Positions 45,128 through 52,987 of a DNA stretch of 64,000 bases are shown here, in pieces. The DNA is taken from contig NZ_CP019799.1 of the NCBI RefSeq assembly GCF_002007605.1, forward strand, positions 4,209,501 through 4,273,500. The letters run 5' to 3'. The translations under genes and the position numbers were made by a program. Numbering within the stretch: position 1 is the stretch's first letter; every line of letters begins with the position of its first letter. The stretch is from Cellvibrio sp. PSBB023 (GTDB taxonomy: Bacteria; Pseudomonadota; Gammaproteobacteria; Pseudomonadales; Cellvibrionaceae). The notes beneath the pieces were generated by a model that made no database searches, had not been told where the DNA came from, and worked only from the letters and a program-made list of their open reading frames with translations.

Positions 45128-45364
45128 ATGTCTTACGCCCTGCGAGCCAAAGCTGAACTGAAATTAAAAAATAATGATGATGGCGAGAAAATTAATTATC
45201 AGTTCGATAGATCACTTGAACCCTTTGAAATCGCAAAGGCCATGATGGTGCTCCATGCAAGTAATCATGGGATCGTTAAACTGAAAGATGATATGGGAAA
45301 CTTCCTGGCTCAATTTATTGAGGAACTAAAGGCTGAAAAAATCAAGCGGGAGAATTCACAGTAA
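45128..45364 (+). CDS. Small ICE protein of unknown function (78 aa)
   Basis: AGGAG precedes the ATG by the right distance, ten bases after the previous stop. The protein is charged (many Lys, Glu, Asp) with one predicted amphipathic helix at its C terminus (LAQFIEELKAEKIKRE). No family recognised. GGCTG and CAGCC with T4 at 45389-45411 may form a weak terminator, and a run of eight G follows. Confidence 0.6.
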   Translation: MSYALRAKAELKLKNNDDGEKINYQFDRSLEPFEIAKAMMVLHASNHGIVKLKDDMGNFLAQFIEELKAEKIKRENSQ

Positions 45365-45449
45365 ATACGAGGAGCTGAACGCACCGGCGGCTGCAAAAAT
45401 GACAGCCTTTTAGGGGGGGGCAAAAAACAGGAAGGAAAATATCATAAAT

Positions 45450-46028
45450 GTGTCGCGGGACACGCAAATTAAAATTTTGGAATTGATGAGTGTTATCATG
45501 AGTCTCTATGCGCAAAAAATAATTCAGAAATTGAAGCAGGAGGAGGATGTAGTACGACAGTATTCGTTAATCGTTGAGCTAATTGAAGATGGTTATCGGC
45601 CTGCTGAAATTGCGCGGTTATCTGGCCTAAAGGATTACACGGTAAGACACCACTCTCGGTTGCATGAAAAACTATCTGACCCAGTGAAGGAGCTATTCCT
45701 TTTTCAGAAAATATCATTCTCACTTGCCCGTGCGATTGCGGGGGTTGATCCAAAACGACAAGAACAAGCTGCAAGAAAAGCCATATCATCGGGAACAAGT
45801 GTTTCAAGCTTCCGGCAAATGCTGAATGAAAATGATGATGTAAAACTAAAACGGGAGATGGATCGTCTATCCGAGCATCTATCGCAAATGTCTGGACTGG
45901 ATATAAAAATAAGACCAGACAAAAGTAATGCTCAAGCAGGTGCATGGATTGTTCGATATGCGGATCTCACCATGTTTGATGTGATATGTGAGCGATTCAC
46001 CGGAAAGAAATCACTCGAAGATTATTGA
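45450..46028 (+). CDS. KorB/ParB-like HTH protein (192 aa)
   Basis: Residues 30-75 form a ParB/KorB-type HTH: RQYSLIVELIEDGYRPAEIARLSGLKDYTVRHHSRLHEKL. It is followed by SLARAIAGVDPKRQEQAARKAI, like the region after the HTH in ParB proteins, but the N-terminal ParB nuclease domain is missing. It probably binds DNA as a regulator. The start is GTG 45450, with GGAAGG upstream; ATG 45486 would leave the HTH intact. A terminator follows. Confidence 0.65.
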   Translation: MSRDTQIKILELMSVIMSLYAQKIIQKLKQEEDVVRQYSLIVELIEDGYRPAEIARLSGLKDYTVRHHSRLHEKLSDPVKELFLFQKISFSLARAIAGVDPKRQEQAARKAISSGTSVSSFRQMLNENDDVKLKREMDRLSEHLSQMSGLDIKIRPDKSNAQAGAWIVRYADLTMFDVICERFTGKKSLEDY

Positions 46029-46130
46029 ACACACCTTATACAAATTGATTGCCGCAATTATTTACCTTTCTTAATAAACTGCAATTGTTGCAGGACTTTC
46101 AACTTCCCGAGCAACGACATCATCTTTTTA

Positions 46131-46156
46131 GGGCGCTGAATAGCGCCCATTTTTTA
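46131..46156 (+). terminator. Terminator between the KorB-like and ssb genes
   Basis: GGGCGCT and AGCGCCC with a GAAT loop are followed by six T. Confidence 0.88.
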
Positions 46157-46289
46157 TCTGATTTTTTTCAACGATGAGCGTTTTATTTGCACGATGTTTT
46201 GTTGGATATCTCCTATCTACATGCAACTAAAATCGGGAAGATGAAATTGTTATAAAACATTTTATCTATGATCTACGGATGATTCCTAA

Positions 46290-46775
46290 ATGAAAAATTT
46301 CTTTTTTGGTGAAGGTAATATTGGTCGAGACCCCGTTTTGAAGTATGTGCCAGTTAAAGGCGTACAAAAACCAGTTCTTGAATTCGATATGCGAGTGACT
46401 TACGACAGATTGAATCAGGATTCCGGTGAGTACGAAGATAACGGTGGATTCTGGGCATCTGTAAGTTTTTGGGGTAAGCGCGCTGAAGCTGCTAATAAAA
46501 TTCTGAAGTCTGGCGTTCGCGTATTTGTCATTGGCGAAATAAGTCAGGATGAATTTGTAGCAACTAAAGGCGAGCGCGAAGGGCAAACCATTTCAGTCAC
46601 CAATGTCTCGGCATCGCATGTGGGGCTATCCCTGTTGGGGATTGAATCTATCAATTTAACGCCCAGAAAGAACAGGCCTCAGCAAGCCACAGGTGCAGCC
46701 CAAGAAGGCCACCCAGCTACCGATACTACCGAAGAAGAATACGCTCGCGCTTATGCAGAGCAATCGGGTCAATAG
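46290..46775 (+). CDS. ssb: ICE-encoded single-stranded DNA-binding protein (161 aa)
   Basis: OB-fold SSB: GEGNIGRDPVLKYVP, VLEFDMRVTY, WASVSFWGKRAEAANKILKSGVRVFVIGEI. The conserved core length is normal, but the C terminus ends YARAYAEQSGQ. It lacks the acidic DDDIPF tip that recruits host repair and replication proteins. It is likely an ICE-specific coating protein for transferred strands. The gene starts after a terminator and is followed 15 bp later by the topoisomerase gene. Confidence 0.88.
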   Translation: MKNFFFGEGNIGRDPVLKYVPVKGVQKPVLEFDMRVTYDRLNQDSGEYEDNGGFWASVSFWGKRAEAANKILKSGVRVFVIGEISQDEFVATKGEREGQTISVTNVSASHVGLSLLGIESINLTPRKNRPQQATGAAQEGHPATDTTEEEYARAYAEQSGQ

Positions 46776-46790
46776 TTGTAGGGGGCTACC

Positions 46791-48731
46791 ATGTCGCAGC
46801 GTGTGTTGATGATTGTTGAATCACCTAACAAGGCAAAGAAAATTCAGGGTTATTTTACTGGGTTTAAATTAATGGCCACGGTTGGTCATTTTAAAGATTT
46901 GCCACGCGATAGCATGGGTGTTGAGCCTCCCCATCACAAACCAGACTATGTGGTTTCCGAAGGTCGCCAGGGATTTATTACGAAGCTCCAGGCGGCCGCT
47001 AAGGAAGCCGATCTCATTTATGTGGCCACCGACCCTGATCGCGAGGGTGAAGCAATTGCGGCTCATGTTGTGAATACGCTCGGAAAGGCTCATAGCGCTA
47101 AAGTTTCCCGCATTACTTATACCGAAATATCCCGCAAAGCCATTGAGAGCGCTATCGAGGCAAAACGTAGCGTGGACTGGTCGTTAGTGCGCGCGCAGGA
47201 AGCGAGGCGCGTTGTTGATCGATATGTTGGCTATTTGGTATCGCCTGAGTTAACCAAAAAATTTAAAGCACGTGGTCAGTCGGGTTTTCTATCCGCTGGT
47301 CGAGTGCAATCAGTAGCCGTAAAGCTGATTGATGAACGTCAGAGATCGATCAGCAACTTTGTGCCAGTTGTCCACTATGGCGTTACTGCAAGCCTCGTTA
47401 AAGCCGGAATAGAGTTTGAAGCCGTTTGGAAGCCAGTTATTCCACAAGGTCAGCTTATTACTGACATGGAAGAAGCAAAGCGAGTTGCTGCGCGCACTCA
47501 TACCTTAAAGGTTGTGAAAGTGCTTCAGGTACCGCGCAAGGTGGCGGCACCCAAACCCCTTATAACGACGACTTATGTTCGGCTGATGGCTGCAGCATTG
47601 AAGTTGACCACCAAGGCGGCGATGGATGCTGCGCAGAAGTTATTTGAGGCTGGGTTAATTACCTATCACCGTACTGATAGCCCCACCATGTCAGATGATT
47701 TTTCTCAATCTGTTCGTTCGTTTGCGGAACGAAACAAATTACCCGTTCCTCTCTCGCAGAGAGTCATCAAACAGTCTGCTAATGCACAGCAGGGGCATGA
47801 GTGTTTGCGCGTTACCGATATCGATCTGATGAATGCGCGTCTTGCAGGCGTTGATGATCCTGTTTTGTCAAAAGTTTATGAGTTGGTGTGGTTGGTCACA
47901 TTGCAGTCGCAACTGGCTGACGGTGAAGATCAATCCGTGACTGTTAATTTTGTGAATGGCAATGAAGATAATTTTGTAAGCCGGTCACGCAAGAGCAAAT
48001 TCGCTGGCTGGCGTGTAGCAGCAGAGAAGTTCAAACAAGATGAACAGTTAAAGCCTCTTGTGGCACGTGAGCAGCGCGATGATGCAGAGGGCGATGAGTC
48101 GGCCACATTGATCCAGTGTCTTCCCGAGCTTGCCGAAGGTGATGCTCTGACTCCACTTAAAGTCGATCTAAAACATAAGACAACTGAACCCGAAAGTCCC
48201 TATACCGAAAAAACCCTGGTAGAAAAATTAGAGAAGCTGGGTATCGGTCGCCCAAGCACGTATGCAGCGACTATCGAGCGGATCATCTCCATTGGGTACA
48301 TCGAGCGAAACAAAAAAACACTGCAGCTAACGGTATTACCCGTGGGTTCTCAAATGGTGGCTGAGCTGGATAAACAATTCACCTTTATGGAGTACAGCTA
48401 CACCGCTGAATTAGAGGGAGCATTTGATCTAATCGCACACCGTAAAGCGGAGTACCTAGCGGTTGTTCATGGTGCCTGGGAAAAGCTGCAAGCCGAGCTG
48501 AACGTATTCAAAGGGGAGAGCGTTGCAGCTAACCAAAGTGATGATGTTAAGCCGGTAGCTCAACTCAAGAAAGAATCAGTCAAACGAGAATGTAGTCCCG
48601 GCGACAAGTGTCCATCTTGCGAAGGTGGAAAGCTGACCGTGAAAAAATTGAACAACGGTGCAAATGCAGGACGATCATTTATTGGTTGCACCCGTTTTCC
48701 TACGTGCCGTTTTTTCAAATGGATGCATTGA
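46791..48731 (+). CDS. Type IA DNA topoisomerase of the ICE (646 aa)
   Basis: Relaxes or decatenates DNA during conjugative replication. The Toprim domain starts MIVESPNKAKKIQ and has the acidic ATDPDREGEAIAAHV. The catalytic Tyr is Tyr292 in GLITYHRTDSPTM. SAGRVQSVAVKLI and GIGRPSTYAATIERI are further family marks. The C-terminal zinc ribbon is CPSC...GCTRFPTC. In PFGI-1/SPI-7 ICEs such a gene regularly follows ssb. It ends three bases before the next start. Confidence 0.93.
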   Translation: MSQRVLMIVESPNKAKKIQGYFTGFKLMATVGHFKDLPRDSMGVEPPHHKPDYVVSEGRQGFITKLQAAAKEADLIYVATDPDREGEAIAAHVVNTLGKAHSAKVSRITYTEISRKAIESAIEAKRSVDWSLVRAQEARRVVDRYVGYLVSPELTKKFKARGQSGFLSAGRVQSVAVKLIDERQRSISNFVPVVHYGVTASLVKAGIEFEAVWKPVIPQGQLITDMEEAKRVAARTHTLKVVKVLQVPRKVAAPKPLITTTYVRLMAAALKLTTKAAMDAAQKLFEAGLITYHRTDSPTMSDDFSQSVRSFAERNKLPVPLSQRVIKQSANAQQGHECLRVTDIDLMNARLAGVDDPVLSKVYELVWLVTLQSQLADGEDQSVTVNFVNGNEDNFVSRSRKSKFAGWRVAAEKFKQDEQLKPLVAREQRDDAEGDESATLIQCLPELAEGDALTPLKVDLKHKTTEPESPYTEKTLVEKLEKLGIGRPSTYAATIERIISIGYIERNKKTLQLTVLPVGSQMVAELDKQFTFMEYSYTAELEGAFDLIAHRKAEYLAVVHGAWEKLQAELNVFKGESVAANQSDDVKPVAQLKKESVKRECSPGDKCPSCEGGKLTVKKLNNGANAGRSFIGCTRFPTCRFFKWMH

Positions 48732-48734
48732 CTC

Positions 48735-49118
48735 ATGATCGCGGCATCAACGTTTCAAAATCAGAAATTATTGATTCGAGAGGCGATCGATAAACTGGAG
48801 CGCCGCTCAAAAGAAATTCGCGCCCTCGTTTATAGCAACCCCTCGCGTGAAATTCTCACGCTACGAAAAGCGGTTGAAGAAAAGATTGCAGCGGTTGGTT
48901 ATGCACAAGCGATCCCTTTAATTGAAGAGGCAACTCTGCAAGAGCGTAAATTGTTGTCCAGGTTGCGTTTGTTAAGGAGGACTTCACATGAACTTCTCCT
49001 CGAATTAATCGGTGTCGATTTGCAAATCGATGATTTAAAAAAAGAACTTTTTCAGTTGCATTATCCCCAGCTTAATCGTCAAAAATTCGGAGAATTGAAT
49101 GAAGCAAAAAAACAATAA
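48735..49118 (+). CDS. Coiled-coil ICE protein of unknown function (127 aa)
   Basis: Charged, Leu-rich protein likely to form long helices (IREAIDKLERRSKEIRAL; EEATLQERKLLSRLRLLRRTSHELLLELIG). It starts three bases after the topoisomerase stop and overlaps the next gene, so it belongs to the same operon. No family recognised. Confidence 0.65.
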   Translation: MIAASTFQNQKLLIREAIDKLERRSKEIRALVYSNPSREILTLRKAVEEKIAAVGYAQAIPLIEEATLQERKLLSRLRLLRRTSHELLLELIGVDLQIDDLKKELFQLHYPQLNRQKFGELNEAKKQ

Positions 49119-49521
49119 CCTTGTTTATGTGTTGTTAGTACAAGCCTGCCTGATCGCTTTTAATTGTCACGCGACTGAAGTGGCTCGCACCGATCGTTAC
49201 ACCTTGGTATCCCTGGAGGCGCAATCGGATCAAGCAAAGCCGTTATCGACGATTGTGAGTGTCTCGCTCGGTAGCGATATTACTTCAGTAGGTGATGGTG
49301 TCAGTGAGCTACTCAAAGGTTCTGGATATCGCTGGCAAAGCATGAACGATGACGATTTGTTGCTGAATAAGTTGCCCTTGCCAGCAGTAGTTAGAAATCT
49401 GGGGCCTATACGTTTGAGTGATGCGCTTCAAACGTTAGCGGGTGAAGCCTGGATGTTACGAGTGGATAACTTGAATCGTGTCGTTTGGTTTGAAGTATCA
49501 AGTGCGACCAACAATAACTAA
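49099..49521 (+). CDS. PilL N-terminal-type ICE protein (140 aa)
   Basis: A signal peptide (MKQKNNNLVYVLLVQACLIAFNCHA) is followed by TDRYTLVSLEAQSDQAKPLSTIVSVSLGSDITSVGDGVSELLKGSGYRW, matching the PilL protein of PFGI-1-class elements, which opens their type IV conjugation pilus cluster. Here no other pil genes follow in the visible region. It lies instead directly before csrA. It overlaps the previous gene by 20 bp. Confidence 0.78.
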   Translation: MKQKNNNLVYVLLVQACLIAFNCHATEVARTDRYTLVSLEAQSDQAKPLSTIVSVSLGSDITSVGDGVSELLKGSGYRWQSMNDDDLLLNKLPLPAVVRNLGPIRLSDALQTLAGEAWMLRVDNLNRVVWFEVSSATNNN

Positions 49522-49543
49522 CGGAAAGTAAAGGAGTATTGCA

Positions 49544-49732
49544 ATGTTAATTTTAACCCGTAAACCAGCTGAGGCGCTGGTCATCAGTGGTGGTATCCGT
49601 GTGCACGTCATGGGAGTGAATGGAAACCAGGTGCGTATTGGAATTGAGGCTCCAAAGGATGTGGAGGTAGACCGCGAAGAAATTTATCTACGAAAACAAC
49701 AGGAGAAAAATCACAAAAAAAATCAGCAGTAA
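49544..49732 (+). CDS. csrA: CsrA/RsmA-family RNA-binding regulator on the ICE (62 aa)
   Basis: Dimeric RNA-binding protein that binds GGA motifs near ribosome sites. The N terminus [20 protein letters not shown] and the segment [19 protein letters not shown] are the CsrA core; Leu4 and Arg6 are conserved and the second binding region is near residue 44. The C-terminal tail is basic and longer than usual. GGAG precedes the start. It probably tunes ICE or host translation, but no target is shown. Confidence 0.92.
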   Translation: MLILTRKPAEALVISGGIRVHVMGVNGNQVRIGIEAPKDVEVDREEIYLRKQQEKNHKKNQQ

Positions 49733-49781
49733 TAGACCGTTAAAAACCTATCCAACAACACTCATCAACGGAGTTGATTAT

Positions 49782-50531
49782 ATGAAGTCCATCTTTACAT
49801 TAACCAAAGTACTGGCCATCTCTACAGTAATGATCTTATCGGGCTGTGCGGCCACTAACACCGCACTTAAAAAGAAAGACCTGGATGTGCAAACAAGAAC
49901 AAGCACTGCGATTTTTATTGATCCGGTGTCACCTGCACAGCGCACAGTATTTGTCGATGTTAAGAGCAGCGTCCAAGAGTTCGATCGTGCAGTATTTAAA
50001 AAACTGCTAAAGGAAAGTTTTGCGGTAAACGACAATAACTATCAGTTGGTTGATGACCCTGAGAAAGCCCAGTTTGTTCTATCGGCATTTGTGTTAAATC
50101 TTGAAAAAGCATCACCCAGTGCATCCGATCAAGCGTTGAACAGAGGATTTGAAGGCGGTGGTGTGCTTGCTGGTGCCGCTATCGGTGGAGCAGCTCGTGG
50201 TGATTGGAAAGGTGCAGTAGCAGGCGGCGTGGTAGGTGCCGGTGTTGAAATGATTAGTGGTGCCCTGGTTAATGACATTACCTACATGCTGGTTTGCGAT
50301 ATTCAGATTAAAGAGCGCACCAAGAATGGAGCGTTAGTGAAACGAGCAACAGATATCTCAACTCGTGTTTCCGATGCTGGGTACACACAACAAAGTATTG
50401 ATGAGACCAGCAACATGAAGGAATACCGCACTCGCATTGTTACAACGGCTAATAAGGCAAACCTAAAACTTGAGGAAGCCGCCCCTGTAATTTACTCAAA
50501 AACCGCTTCAGCTATGAGTGGATTTTTCTGA
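49782..50531 (+). CDS. traT: TraT-family surface exclusion lipoprotein (249 aa)
   Basis: Outer-membrane lipoprotein that blocks redundant entry of like elements. The lipobox is ILSGCAA. The TraT pattern follows: ALKKKDLDVQTRTSTAIFIDPV, the glycine-rich hydrophobic GGGVLAGAAIGGAARGDWKGAVAGGVVGAGVEM, and YMLVCDIQIKER. 249 aa, normal length. A terminator lies 21 bp after the stop. Confidence 0.92.
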   Translation: MKSIFTLTKVLAISTVMILSGCAATNTALKKKDLDVQTRTSTAIFIDPVSPAQRTVFVDVKSSVQEFDRAVFKKLLKESFAVNDNNYQLVDDPEKAQFVLSAFVLNLEKASPSASDQALNRGFEGGGVLAGAAIGGAARGDWKGAVAGGVVGAGVEMISGALVNDITYMLVCDIQIKERTKNGALVKRATDISTRVSDAGYTQQSIDETSNMKEYRTRIVTTANKANLKLEEAAPVIYSKTASAMSGFF

Positions 50532-50551
50532 TTGTTGTTGCGATCTGGTTT

Positions 50552-50577
50552 GGCCACCTTTCGGTGGCCTTTTTTTG
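50552..50577 (+). terminator. Rho-independent terminator after traT
   Basis: GGCCACC and GGTGGCC with a TTTC loop, followed by seven T. Confidence 0.9.
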
Positions 50578-50587
50578 AGGTTGTCTT

Positions 50588-50785
50588 ATGACTAAGTTTT
50601 TCAGTGTAATGATAGCGCTGCTATCTATTGTGCTATGCCTATCTTTAACTTGGGCGTTGTATCAGCAGAGTATCCCGTTTGAAACCCAAACTGATGGGGT
50701 GCTTTTTATGCTTAAAGCACTTGCTATTAGTGCCCCATTTATTTTTGCTAATGGATATATTCAGCGCAAGATTAATGAAAAATAA
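50588..50785 (+). CDS. Two-span small membrane protein (65 aa)
   Basis: Two hydrophobic segments (FSVMIALLSIVLCLSLTWAL and FMLKALAISAPFIFANGYI) separated by a short polar loop. No strong ribosome site is seen. It lies directly after the traT terminator. Unknown function. Confidence 0.5.
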   Translation: MTKFFSVMIALLSIVLCLSLTWALYQQSIPFETQTDGVLFMLKALAISAPFIFANGYIQRKINEK

Positions 50786-50827
50786 ATTAACTGATATGCG
50801 CCAATACGCTTATAAGAGCGATTTTTT

Positions 50828-51001
50828 ATGATGGAAGAGAAGCTTGCGCGATTAAAAATTGTTGAGGATTCAGCTTTGCAGCTTAGGAGGGCGGTTAGTG
50901 ATTTTGAGTTGAATGGAATGCTTTCTGAGTCAAAAGCCTTGTTCTATGTTGAGGTGCTTAACCAAATTGAAGCGGATCTGGTGTCATCGATACATGGCTG
51001 A
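50828..51001 (+). CDS. Small charged protein, possibly coiled-coil (57 aa)
   Basis: ATG 50828 (a second ATG follows at once) opens 57 codons: MMEEKLARLKIVEDSALQLRR then heptad-like hydrophobics to DLVSSIHG. It overlaps the next gene by eight bases, a sign of a real operon pair. No family recognised. Confidence 0.5.
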   Translation: MMEEKLARLKIVEDSALQLRRAVSDFELNGMLSESKALFYVEVLNQIEADLVSSIHG

Positions 51002-51212
51002 GCGAAAATTAGTAATTTCTTTTTCTATGGTTCAAATCTGCTGGGCAATTGTGACTGCTATTGCAATGCTGACGCTTTCCTATTCGCTCGTAATCTTGTT
51101 CGGATTTAATGATCTGCCTTGGTTTTTTGAGCACGATAGCAACGCGACTATTCGAGTCAGCTTATTGAGCCTGTTTATTGTTGTAATCTGCATGTTTTTT
51201 CATCCCGAATAG
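50994..51212 (+). CDS. Two-span small membrane protein (72 aa)
   Basis: I chose ATG 50994, which overlaps the end of the upstream gene; the frame is open further upstream but that would overlap the 57-aa gene entirely. MAERKLVISFSMVQICWAIV, with two hydrophobic segments. Similar in style to the gene at 50588. Unknown function. Confidence 0.5.
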   Translation: MAERKLVISFSMVQICWAIVTAIAMLTLSYSLVILFGFNDLPWFFEHDSNATIRVSLLSLFIVVICMFFHPE

Positions 51213-51358
51213 GTCAGGCCTTGTTCCTGTAGGTATATCAGCGATTTTGCTGGCTGCTACATGTATTGAACAATTTGTCTAGGTAATCTCGCAAATAGGC
51301 TTGAGATTTATGGTGAGTCGATTATCATTAATTCGCTTGATTCGATTTAATCTTTATA

Positions 51359-51494
51359 GAACCGCCACAGCACTTAAAGCGGTTTCGTTGCAAGACGGTG
51401 CTTACCTTCAAACAGGCCTTTGCCTATCTCAAAAACCCTTGGGGATTACTTATCCCATGGGTAGGTTTCCTCAATTATTCAGGAAACCACATTT
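51359..51494 (+). promoter_or_regulatory. Structured leader 1 (radC-motif-like) with sequestered ribosome site
   Basis: It shares with the other leaders the GGTGCTTACCTTCA segment and a stem-loop of the pattern ACCCTTGGGG-loop-TCCCATGGGT (51435-51462) with an ATTACTTA-type loop. Unlike the others it has no U tract. Instead GGTTTCCT and AGGAAACC (about 51463-51488) form an 8-bp hairpin whose 3' arm contains the Shine-Dalgarno AGGAA of the next gene, so the ribosome site is hidden. Nothing else is seen in the 51213-51494 gap. Confidence 0.65.
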
Positions 51495-51704
51495 ATGAAC
51501 ACAACTTCTCTCGGATATTTAGCGGCATTGTCTAATGGCCCCAAACTGCCATTGCAAGTGCTTCAGTCTCGTGCCGGTTTTTATATTGGAACTTGTACAG
51601 ACGAAGGGCCTTACAGTCGTGAATCTGTTGAGTATTGGGCTACTGAATCACAAGCAGCGCTCGCACTGGCTGAGAATTCTTGGACACAGCGTCCAAATTG
51701 TTAA
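51495..51704 (+). CDS. Small conserved ICE protein (69 aa)
   Basis: The sequence LPLQVLQSRAGFYIGTCTDEGPYSRESVEYWATESQAALAL resembles small proteins common in Pseudomonas-type ICEs and plasmids; I recall no function. Its ribosome site AGGAA lies in a hairpin of the upstream leader. It ends with 12 bp before the next gene. Confidence 0.7.
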   Translation: MNTTSLGYLAALSNGPKLPLQVLQSRAGFYIGTCTDEGPYSRESVEYWATESQAALALAENSWTQRPNC

Positions 51705-51716
51705 GGGTGAGTTCAA

Positions 51717-51938
51717 ATGACTGATACACAATCATCGCTTGCAGATTTATTCCCTGCTAATGATTTGGATTACTACCGAGATTTAACCCGGGATATGCTT
51801 CTGACTGTGGAGCTTACTCGGGATGAATGTGCGGCGGTGCTAAAGGCATATGATCGGGGCTTAGGTGTTTTGAATACAGAAGAAGCTGACCTTATAAACG
51901 CTATGATTGCTAAGTTGAAGGACTGCATTCATCCATAA
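51717..51938 (+). CDS. Small acidic protein (73 aa)
   Basis: MTDTQSSLADLFPANDLDYY followed by two helices (LLTVELTRDECAAVLKAYDRG and EEADLINAMIAKLKD). It has a good AAGGGTGAG ribosome region and follows the 69-aa gene closely. No family recognised. Confidence 0.6.
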   Translation: MTDTQSSLADLFPANDLDYYRDLTRDMLLTVELTRDECAAVLKAYDRGLGVLNTEEADLINAMIAKLKDCIHP

Positions 51939-51951
51939 AGTTGTTGTAATT

Positions 51952-51975
51952 GCCCATTCATTGAGTGGGCTTTAT
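51952..51975 (+). terminator. Terminator before leader 2
   Basis: GCCCA and TGGGC arms around TTCATTGAG, followed by TTTATT. The following bases, TTATTCC...GGAATAA, form a second hairpin. Both features recur before leader 6 (56444 onward), so the terminator and leader were duplicated as a unit. Confidence 0.65.
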
Positions 51976-52012
51976 TCCCTAAGCCTTTCTTGGAGAGGCT
52001 TGCGGAATAAAA

Positions 52013-52180
52013 TTTAAGTCCAACGTCACACGTTGATCTTAAAACGCTGCACACAGGTCTGCGATGCAGCGGGGCGAAAGCCTGACCTTATCTTGACCCC
52101 ATTGGGAATTATCACTCCCAATGGGCGTGGTCTTTTCCCACTGGGGTTTTCTTTTTTCATCCCTAGCTAGGAGAAATACC
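52013..52180 (+). promoter_or_regulatory. Structured leader 2 (radC-motif-like attenuator) of the STY4534-type gene
   Basis: P1: TTTAAG...CTTAAA enclosing AACGT/ACGTT. P2: CGCTGCA...TGCAGCG. P3: GGC-GAAA-GCC. P4: CCCATTGGGA (52098-52107) with TCCCAATGGG (52116-52125). CCCCA (52097-52101) can instead pair with TGGGG (52142-52146), which is followed by TTTTCTTTTTT, a terminator form. The two pairings share bases, so they exclude each other. The ribosome site lies in the palindrome CCTAGCTAGG-AG. Nearly the same sequence occurs in leader 6. Confidence 0.75.
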
Positions 52181-52987
52181 ATGTCACACACTATTTCTGA
52201 GAAAAACATTCGCTGGTTTAACGCTCACACTGAGGCGTGCGGTTATCTGAATGGCCTGAAGGAAATTACCCCAAAGGCCGGTCAGGATTTTAAACCGTTT
52301 TGGGTATCAACCTTTTGTATGTTGGAAGGCAATCCAGAAAAACCACGTAAGACTTACATCAGTATCAATATTGTCAATCCAAAGGTTGTCGATATCCTAA
52401 AGCCTTATGCGAACCAGCTTAATGCTGATAGCTCCAAGGTGTTTGTTACGGCACGAATTTCTGATATCTGTGTAGAGCCATTTGTCTACCCTGATAGCAG
52501 TAAGAATGCTGGTCAGTTGGGCGTTAGTTGGCAGGCCAATCTCATATCCTTGATCGCATTAAAAGTCGGGGATTTTGCGGTAGACCTGAAGAAAGATACG
52601 ACGACCGATTTTGGAGTCAACGCTAAGCAGCCAGCACAACCAGCTGCTCAAGACATTCCAATTGTTGATGGGCTTTTTGAACTGCCGTTAGTGGTAAACC
52701 TGGACAAAAGCGAGCCTCATTTTGAAGAAACTAAGGCGCGCTTGAAAGACACGGGTTATCGCTGGAACAGTGAAAAACTTGCCTGGTGCTTAGCCAGTGT
52801 CGCGCTTGAGAAAAGTGACCCGGTTTTTGATGCAAAGTATGCAGCATTGAAGGCGGCAGGTTATTCGTTCTCAGCAAGTGACAAGTTGTGGAAGCTGCAA
52901 GCTGCCCCAAAGCAGCAAGGCAACTACAGCAAGTCTCAAAGCAACCGGCAGGGCGCTTATCAAGGTCGGACTCAGCAGGCTCGCTAG
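52181..52987 (+). CDS. STY4534-family ICE replication-associated protein (268 aa)
   Basis: The N terminus (EKNIRWFNAHTEACGYLNGLKEITPKAGQDFKPFWVSTFCMLEGN) matches the DUF3577/STY4534 family, which has an SSB-like OB-fold and is tied to ICE replication. After residue ~175 comes an additional region with two copies of a short unit (DTGYRWNSEKLAWCLA and AAGYSFSASDKLWKLQ), which looks like a repeated DNA-binding or winged motif. The ATG at 52181 follows TAGGAG. The gene is preceded by a structured leader. Confidence 0.8.
   Translation: MSHTISEKNIRWFNAHTEACGYLNGLKEITPKAGQDFKPFWVSTFCMLEGNPEKPRKTYISINIVNPKVVDILKPYANQLNADSSKVFVTARISDICVEPFVYPDSSKNAGQLGVSWQANLISLIALKVGDFAVDLKKDTTTDFGVNAKQPAQPAAQDIPIVDGLFELPLVVNLDKSEPHFEETKARLKDTGYRWNSEKLAWCLASVALEKSDPVFDAKYAALKAAGYSFSASDKLWKLQAAPKQQGNYSKSQSNRQGAYQGRTQQAR

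Noticed and set aside
51301..51498. 65-codon plus-strand frame before the 69-aa ICE gene
   Set aside because: It runs straight through leader 1 and its hairpins, overlaps the next start, and the peptide resembles no protein.
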